Part shown: piece after piece, positions 59,501-64,000 of the stretch
Position numbering within the stretch: the stretch's first letter is position 1
How the letters are laid out: each line of letters starts with the position of its first letter
Source: Diplocarpon mali
Taxonomy: Eukaryota; Ascomycota; Leotiomycetes; Helotiales; Drepanopezizaceae
Direction of reading: 5' to 3'
NCBI GenBank assembly: GCA_024741835.1
Contig: JAENRP010000091.1
Location: forward strand, 21,022-85,021
DNA: 64,000 nucleotides
Program-made: the position numbers and the translations under genes
Notes under the pieces: generated by a model
Databases searched by the model: none
What the model saw: the letters and a program-made list of their open reading frames with translations, nothing else
What the model was told of the DNA's origin: nothing

Positions 59501-60601
59501 TTGTTGTACTCCTGGAGTTCTAGGAAAGAAGCTTCGAAAGTTGGTGAGATCTGAGTTAGCAAATTCAGAAGCGAGTGAGCCGAGGCAGCCTTTGGTGCAC
59601 CTCGGGGCAGAGGGTCGAATTTGGTAGTTGAAGACTTGTTCACGAAGAACCCAGAAACATGAGATGTAATCTGGAATGATTCTCCGTTGTTTGTCACAAC
59701 CACAAGATACAGCAGGTGCCCCTTTTGTCGCATATGGTATGGAGGAGGATTCCAAGGCGACACGGAAATGGACTTGATAGTCTTGGGCGCTGGGGCCTGT
59801 GCTTGCGGCAAGAGGGTCGAGAGGTCCCCCTGAGCTTCAAATTCGTATCCTGCCATTGGGTGGGCAGCAGATGAGACTGATCCATCCGCTGTGACCGAGT
59901 CGTGAAGAGACAGTCCAGACAGTATACCGTGGAGGGTGTCCGTTCGGTCCCCGGCAGCTCCAACAAGTTCTCTAACTCGAACAACATGTAGTCTGGCCTC
60001 CTTCTCAGTATACGGATCCTCTACCAAGGTCAGTTCGGATTCGGGAGTAAGGCCTTCAATTTCGGAGAGCTGGATGAAGTCGTTGATCCGTTGCCCCTTG
60101 TGCTCAAGATGGAAGCACGAGTACTGGAATGTGCCCGGTGTCTCAATCACGGATTGGCGGACATCATGAATAGGCTCTTGCGAAGAGACCTATTTGCGTG
60201 AGTGTATATCCAGAATCGGTACGGGCAACGCATACCATGATTTGAAGCTTCTTCGGCTCATGAGGAAGGTTGACTGTTAGCTGAAAGATAGCTTCATCCA
60301 CGTCAGTACACATCTTCTTGCAGCACAAAACACAGGTCGTTGTTGCCGAAGGAGCTCATCTCGTACTTTCAGCCTGCTCCTCCCCTTCGACCTCCCCGTT
60401 CGTGGTCGGATGCTCAAATTCTGTGACATTTTGGGAGCTTTCTTTAGGGCCTAATGGAGTCTCTGAGAATGCAGCTGGTTAGCCGCATGTCAAGGTTACA
60501 TGTGTATGACATAGTGACTCCATTGGAGTCCAGGCCTTGATCAGTCGGCTCTCGATCCACCTACCAGAAGAGATAATCTTTGCGATTTTGGATTCCGCCA
60601 T
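56536..60601 (-). CDS. CLU1: Clustered mitochondria protein (CLU1/TIF31)
   Basis: Exons 60601-60565, 60462-60367, 60291-60236 and 60189-56536 give 1280 residues, the usual family size. CLU proteins are needed for even mitochondrial distribution and bind mRNAs of nuclear-encoded mitochondrial proteins; yeast Clu1/Tif31 also associates with eIF3. The N-terminal part reads TIFQLTVNLPHEPKKLQIMV and VSSQEPIHDVRQSVIETPGT. The CLU domain spans about 345-590 (RDWNEEFQSTRELPKETVQD, ARGAILVARGEVAPLNPTEG, VYNNVFFSFG). A central eIF3-associated segment follows (DVGFPMDGQSLSRLLHKRGI, NIRYLGKLA). After a Lys-rich linker (SSKKKKKARDG) come tetratricopeptide repeats at about 980-1160, with HPEVARVYNTLSMLYYQLEE typical. 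The C-terminus is basic (KKRTPGRSNPKRRG). Intron 2 was set by phase and a CTGAC branch site; the first three exons are short and less certain than the rest. Confidence 0.95.
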
Positions 60602-61049
60602 GGTGCAGAAGAGCTTAGAAGTATACCCAGTCAATGCAGAACTACCCAAAGGAAAACGAGTTATGTGCAGAAGAAAGGATAGACGGTAATTGTTGGTACA
60701 GGGAAGAAGCAGAACAGTGCTGGGCGGAATTAGTTACTCGCTCGGGAGATGTGCAGCAAGTACGGGATAAATTTTTTGAAGCAGGGGATCAAGCGGATAC
60801 GCACCCCGGACAGGTCTTGGCGCTTAGTGGGCTTTTGTTTTGTTTACTTGAATCACAACAGTAACGCGCCTAATAACCTGCATAACTATCTTGCTAATAT
60901 TACATTGAATTACGAACAACAATCGCATTGCTTTGTGTTGCTTACCTCATGTACTTGCTACGATTCTCATCTAATTAGGAGCACCATCAATCAGTAAGTT
61001 GCTACGAGTCAATCGGCATTGAGATGTTGACATTGGTCAGAAATCCATT
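60602..61049. promoter_or_regulatory. Divergent intergenic region, CLU1 / 936-residue gene
   Basis: This 448-bp spacer separates divergently transcribed genes and should hold both promoters. It is moderately AT-rich. No clear motif seen. Confidence 0.45.
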
Positions 61050-63860
61050 ATGGATATAGCAGCACCTTTTCCGAGCAGCGATGCGCATAAGTATTATACA
61101 CCAGTCCGGCGGCGAGAATCTACGGTCAATACGAGACTACCTCATGCGGACCAGGGGAAGGAATGGACAGCCGCCCGATGTCACCGATTGCTTCGAGCTC
61201 TCACTTCAAGAGTTGCGATCCTGCAGAAAGACCTCATGCGGTTTCAATCGGCAGAAACAGATCATTCAGCAGAGGGAAAAGCGCCCTCGCAGCAAGACCC
61301 GCAGCCGGCCAACGCGGACTGGACCAAAGCAAAGAAGAAGATTCGACACACATATTCCAATAGAGGGGGGAGGAAAGTTCCGGTAGCCTCGAAAGCTCGC
61401 TCGCGAGCTGCCGCACCAAACAAGGGGAGAAGCTCATCGGACCCGGGGGAGCTTACGATCCCGACTCCGATACTTGCTCGAGCTAGAGGCAAGATGGCCC
61501 CGCGAGAAGCTATTCCTACATCCGCATTCGAAGTGCTCAATGCAGATGATGTTAGGGCCACGAAAGGCTCGCGACGACGTGGCACTGGTGACGGTCGGTT
61601 CCAGCCCTCTGGGACATTGCGAGATTTGAGAACGAGAACTACTGACTCGCGGTATACGACCTATGAAGGCATCTGTGGAGGGCTAGAGGCACTACTGCGT
61701 AATACTGCCACTACGGGCAATGGGTCGGAGGAAAAGGCGAAGGGTAAAGGTGCCAGGTCGTTATTATCCACGAGCCTGAGGGCAGTCCCAAGATACATCA
61801 CGCAACAGGAGGGCCTACTAGAGGCTCACATGGAGGAGACTGGTAGCAAAACGGCACTGAACAAGAGAGATATCTTGACGGAGATCTACGATGAGTTGGA
61901 GTGTTTTGGGCCATCCGGGCGTGGCTGGAAACAGCTCAGGGTCATCGTTAGAGCGCACGGGGTCCAGGTCATAGAGCATGCAATTGATTCAGGGCTACTG
62001 GACGACGGGTTCTGTGGTGTCTTGATAGCGCTTTGCGTCAATAATTTTGCTATGGATGAAGCGCAGTCTCTTCTCTCGGCCCACTTGTCTTCAAAACAAT
62101 ACTCTGGGCCGAAGGCTCTTTACGACACTCCAGGCCGCCCCTTGTCTACGCTGTGGAAGTTCACTGAATTTACCCGGCGGACGCCCTTTCAGTTCAGGGA
62201 ATTATCCAACATTCTGTCTGCTGGTCTCTTGCCAGTTCAGTGGCTGGCAACCAAAGCCTTCGGACCGATTTGGACTGCAGCAATTCAGCTGCTCCCATTC
62301 GACCATGCGAATGAGGATGCTCTCGTCTTCCTGGACAACGCTTTATGCCTGCTCTCGATCGCTCGGGGCACGTCTGGTTTAGCAACTCTGGCAGTTCTGG
62401 AGGCTGTCCAGAATACGTTTTCGAGCCTCCTCACCACACTCACTGCTATCGTGATACTCAGCAGAGGCGCTCGATGTAGACACGTGGCTGATGGGTCTGA
62501 ATTGAAAGCTCATGACGATGTTGTAGCCCTATTGAAGGGCTCACTGGCCAGTAGTAGGCGATCGGGACGTCCTGATGCGCAAATTCTGCTACTCCTTTCA
62601 AATTTGATTGCTCACGAGGTTCACCCTGACGACGAGGACATGAAGGCCTTCCTCATGAATATGATCTCGTGCGGACTGCGGCAGAAGAGCGGTGATTGCG
62701 GTATCTCCCCGGCTTACAGCCAAGCCGTCGCTTTCACTTGCCAGGTCGCACGGTGCTGCGGTAGAGGATCGTCTACCTCTGGCTTCGAGCATCTCCAGCA
62801 TATACACCTCTGGTTGGAGACTCTGGCCTCGGCGAAGGATGGAAGCCACACTGTGCAGGGTGTGATCGTCGACAGTGCTTTTGCATTCGCACAAAAGGTG
62901 CCAGATCGCACGCACTTGGACTACGCGTCAAGCATGGATGCGAAATTCCGTGGAAGGAGGATGGATGTCGACGCGAGCCTACACGAGGTGCCAGAAGGAG
63001 GAAGTTCCGGAGGCGTGAGTGGATTCCGTTGGGAGGAAGGCATTGGCGAGTGGGTGACTGCGACGCCCGCCATCCACGTTGCCAAACGCAAAGCGGCTGC
63101 TCTGAGATGCTTTGCCGAAGACTCTGAATGCGATACTCCATACCGGCCACCACCCAAGCTGCGCCGGCAATTCGAGGCAGAGCCAGCGCCTGTCAAGCTT
63201 CCTCGCCCTCCGGTTGCTCGCAGGCCCAACTTTGACGATTCCGTCGGGGTCTACCAGCTGCAGCACGCCCCTCGTCCTCAAGAGCGAGCGCTCGATGTTG
63301 TACCCGAAGACGACCATGCGGGACCTGGCGATGCATCGCGCATTGAGAGTGACGATGACGGGGACGGATGCTCCTCTCGGGACGAGCTCTCCGCCGAGTC
63401 TCAGGATGATTCGAGCCACATGGACGTCTCGGCCGGTGAGGATTCCTTTGCCTCCCACGGCTCGATGGCGTCGATGGCGACTACAGGATCGAAAGGGCGT
63501 GATGCACTCGATGGCGTGCCAAGGCTCCATCGAAAGCTGCTTCGCAGCAGTCGGAACTGGCACCTCTGCGAAGACTCCCGCAGCCCGACCGCGGCATCAG
63601 CATCCGCAAGATCGGGGAGCGACTCGCCAGGGCAGCGTGGGCTCGCCGACCGGGCACCGAGGCTGGGACGGAGAGCTCGTCGGCCAGGCCAGACATGGCC
63701 GTCGTCTGACGCGAGCGACGATGAGCTGAGCTTCCTCTCCGCATCGCCTCGAGGCGGCCAGGCTCTGGCGGAGGTTGCCGCTACAGCTGCTTCGAAGACG
63801 AGGACTCGGGGCAGGGTTGCAGTGACTCTCGGCGACAGCGAGGACGAGTTGTGTCTGTGA
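61050..63860 (+). CDS. Uncharacterised 936-residue fungal protein
   Basis: An intronless frame from MDIAAPFPSSDAHKYYTPVR to DSEDELCL. The opening and the LPHADQGKEWTAARCHRLLR block look conserved and resemble a group of ascomycete proteins without assigned function. Residues about 80-250 are basic and disordered. A helical, probably folded region spans about 265-620 (DELECFGPSGRGWKQLRVIV, LFSIARG-like repeats of leucine-rich helices such as LVFLDNALCLLSIARG). From about 700 the protein is acidic and Ser-rich (ESDDDGDGCSSRDELSAESQ), ending in a conserved-looking SDDELSFLSASPRGGQ / LGDSEDELCL tail. No enzymatic motif or membrane segment is visible. A nuclear scaffold role would fit the acidic tail, but this is a guess. 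Confidence 0.85.
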   Translation: MDIAAPFPSSDAHKYYTPVRRRESTVNTRLPHADQGKEWTAARCHRLLRALTSRVAILQKDLMRFQSAETDHSAEGKAPSQQDPQPANADWTKAKKKIRHTYSNRGGRKVPVASKARSRAAAPNKGRSSSDPGELTIPTPILARARGKMAPREAIPTSAFEVLNADDVRATKGSRRRGTGDGRFQPSGTLRDLRTRTTDSRYTTYEGICGGLEALLRNTATTGNGSEEKAKGKGARSLLSTSLRAVPRYITQQEGLLEAHMEETGSKTALNKRDILTEIYDELECFGPSGRGWKQLRVIVRAHGVQVIEHAIDSGLLDDGFCGVLIALCVNNFAMDEAQSLLSAHLSSKQYSGPKALYDTPGRPLSTLWKFTEFTRRTPFQFRELSNILSAGLLPVQWLATKAFGPIWTAAIQLLPFDHANEDALVFLDNALCLLSIARGTSGLATLAVLEAVQNTFSSLLTTLTAIVILSRGARCRHVADGSELKAHDDVVALLKGSLASSRRSGRPDAQILLLLSNLIAHEVHPDDEDMKAFLMNMISCGLRQKSGDCGISPAYSQAVAFTCQVARCCGRGSSTSGFEHLQHIHLWLETLASAKDGSHTVQGVIVDSAFAFAQKVPDRTHLDYASSMDAKFRGRRMDVDASLHEVPEGGSSGGVSGFRWEEGIGEWVTATPAIHVAKRKAAALRCFAEDSECDTPYRPPPKLRRQFEAEPAPVKLPRPPVARRPNFDDSVGVYQLQHAPRPQERALDVVPEDDHAGPGDASRIESDDDGDGCSSRDELSAESQDDSSHMDVSAGEDSFASHGSMASMATTGSKGRDALDGVPRLHRKLLRSSRNWHLCEDSRSPTAASASARSGSDSPGQRGLADRAPRLGRRARRPGQTWPSSDASDDELSFLSASPRGGQALAEVAATAASKTRTRGRVAVTLGDSEDELCL

Positions 63861-64000
63861 GACCGACGGGGCCTTTTTCCTGGAGTTGGAGCCAGCGGCC
63901 TGGTGCGAGGCGTCTGCTCCTGGTTCCCACCGGCCCGCTCGCAGGAGGGAAGAAGGCCACGCTCGAGCTCGCGGCATCGACCCAGGCCAGTCCCGGGGGG

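Noticed and set aside
1..64000. tRNA, rRNA or CRISPR features
   Set aside because: I scanned for T-loop-like words, paired stems and regular spaced repeats and found none that held up; a covariance-model search would be decisive.

Overview
The window is nuclear DNA of a filamentous ascomycete (Pezizomycotina); I cannot place it to genus. Protein-coding genes are split by short introns (43-147 nt, nearly all GT-AG), lie on both strands without operons, and include fungal-typical families: CLU1, DML1/Misato, fungal LEU2-type isopropylmalate dehydrogenase, a Rua1_C regulator, F-box proteins and a GPI-anchored wall protein. Three unresolved bases (7694, 14880-14881) show a draft sequence.

Layout. 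1-115: first codons of a probable glutathione synthetase (-). 614-6674: a 1952-residue ATRX/ARIP4-like SNF2 ATPase (+). 8050-9268: lipid-droplet-associated hydrolase (-). 10006-10598: Mediator subunit 10 (+). 11562-14266: secreted S41-family peptidase in 8 exons (+). 14566-14875: traces of an unidentified, frame-broken gene. 15049-17027: F-box protein (-). 17401-18741: 3-isopropylmalate dehydrogenase (-). 19388-21783: PHD-finger protein (-). About 6 kb without a supportable gene follows. 27786-29819: Rua1_C-domain transcription regulator (-) behind a long upstream region. 32677-33393: conserved low-complexity protein (-). 35158-36084: orphan basic protein (+). 36457-38309: MFS transporter (-). 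39052-40332: repeat-bearing GPI-anchored wall protein (-). 42399-44261: DML1 (-). 44851-45506 and 46479-47999: two broken genes, a thioredoxin-fold AhpC/TSA-like gene (+) and a class-III aminotransferase (-). 51566-53697: FHA plus forkhead transcription factor (-). About 54.9-56.4 kb: AT-rich island. 56536-60601: CLU1 (-). 61050-63860: intronless 936-residue protein of unknown role (+).

Most genes are unrelated housekeeping or regulatory genes (chromatin, Mediator, leucine synthesis, mitochondrial distribution, transcription). I see no biosynthetic gene cluster, CRISPR array, intact transposon, tRNA or rRNA. The most unusual features are the two adjacent decaying genes at 44.8-48.0 kb (one with three in-frame stops and an apparent 8-nt deletion), two GC-AG introns in neighbouring genes, a 21-nt internal exon in the LEU2-type gene, and a wall-protein gene whose exons match its repeat units. 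Exon limits were placed by reading splice signals, frame continuity and remembered family patterns; no alignment or transcript was available.
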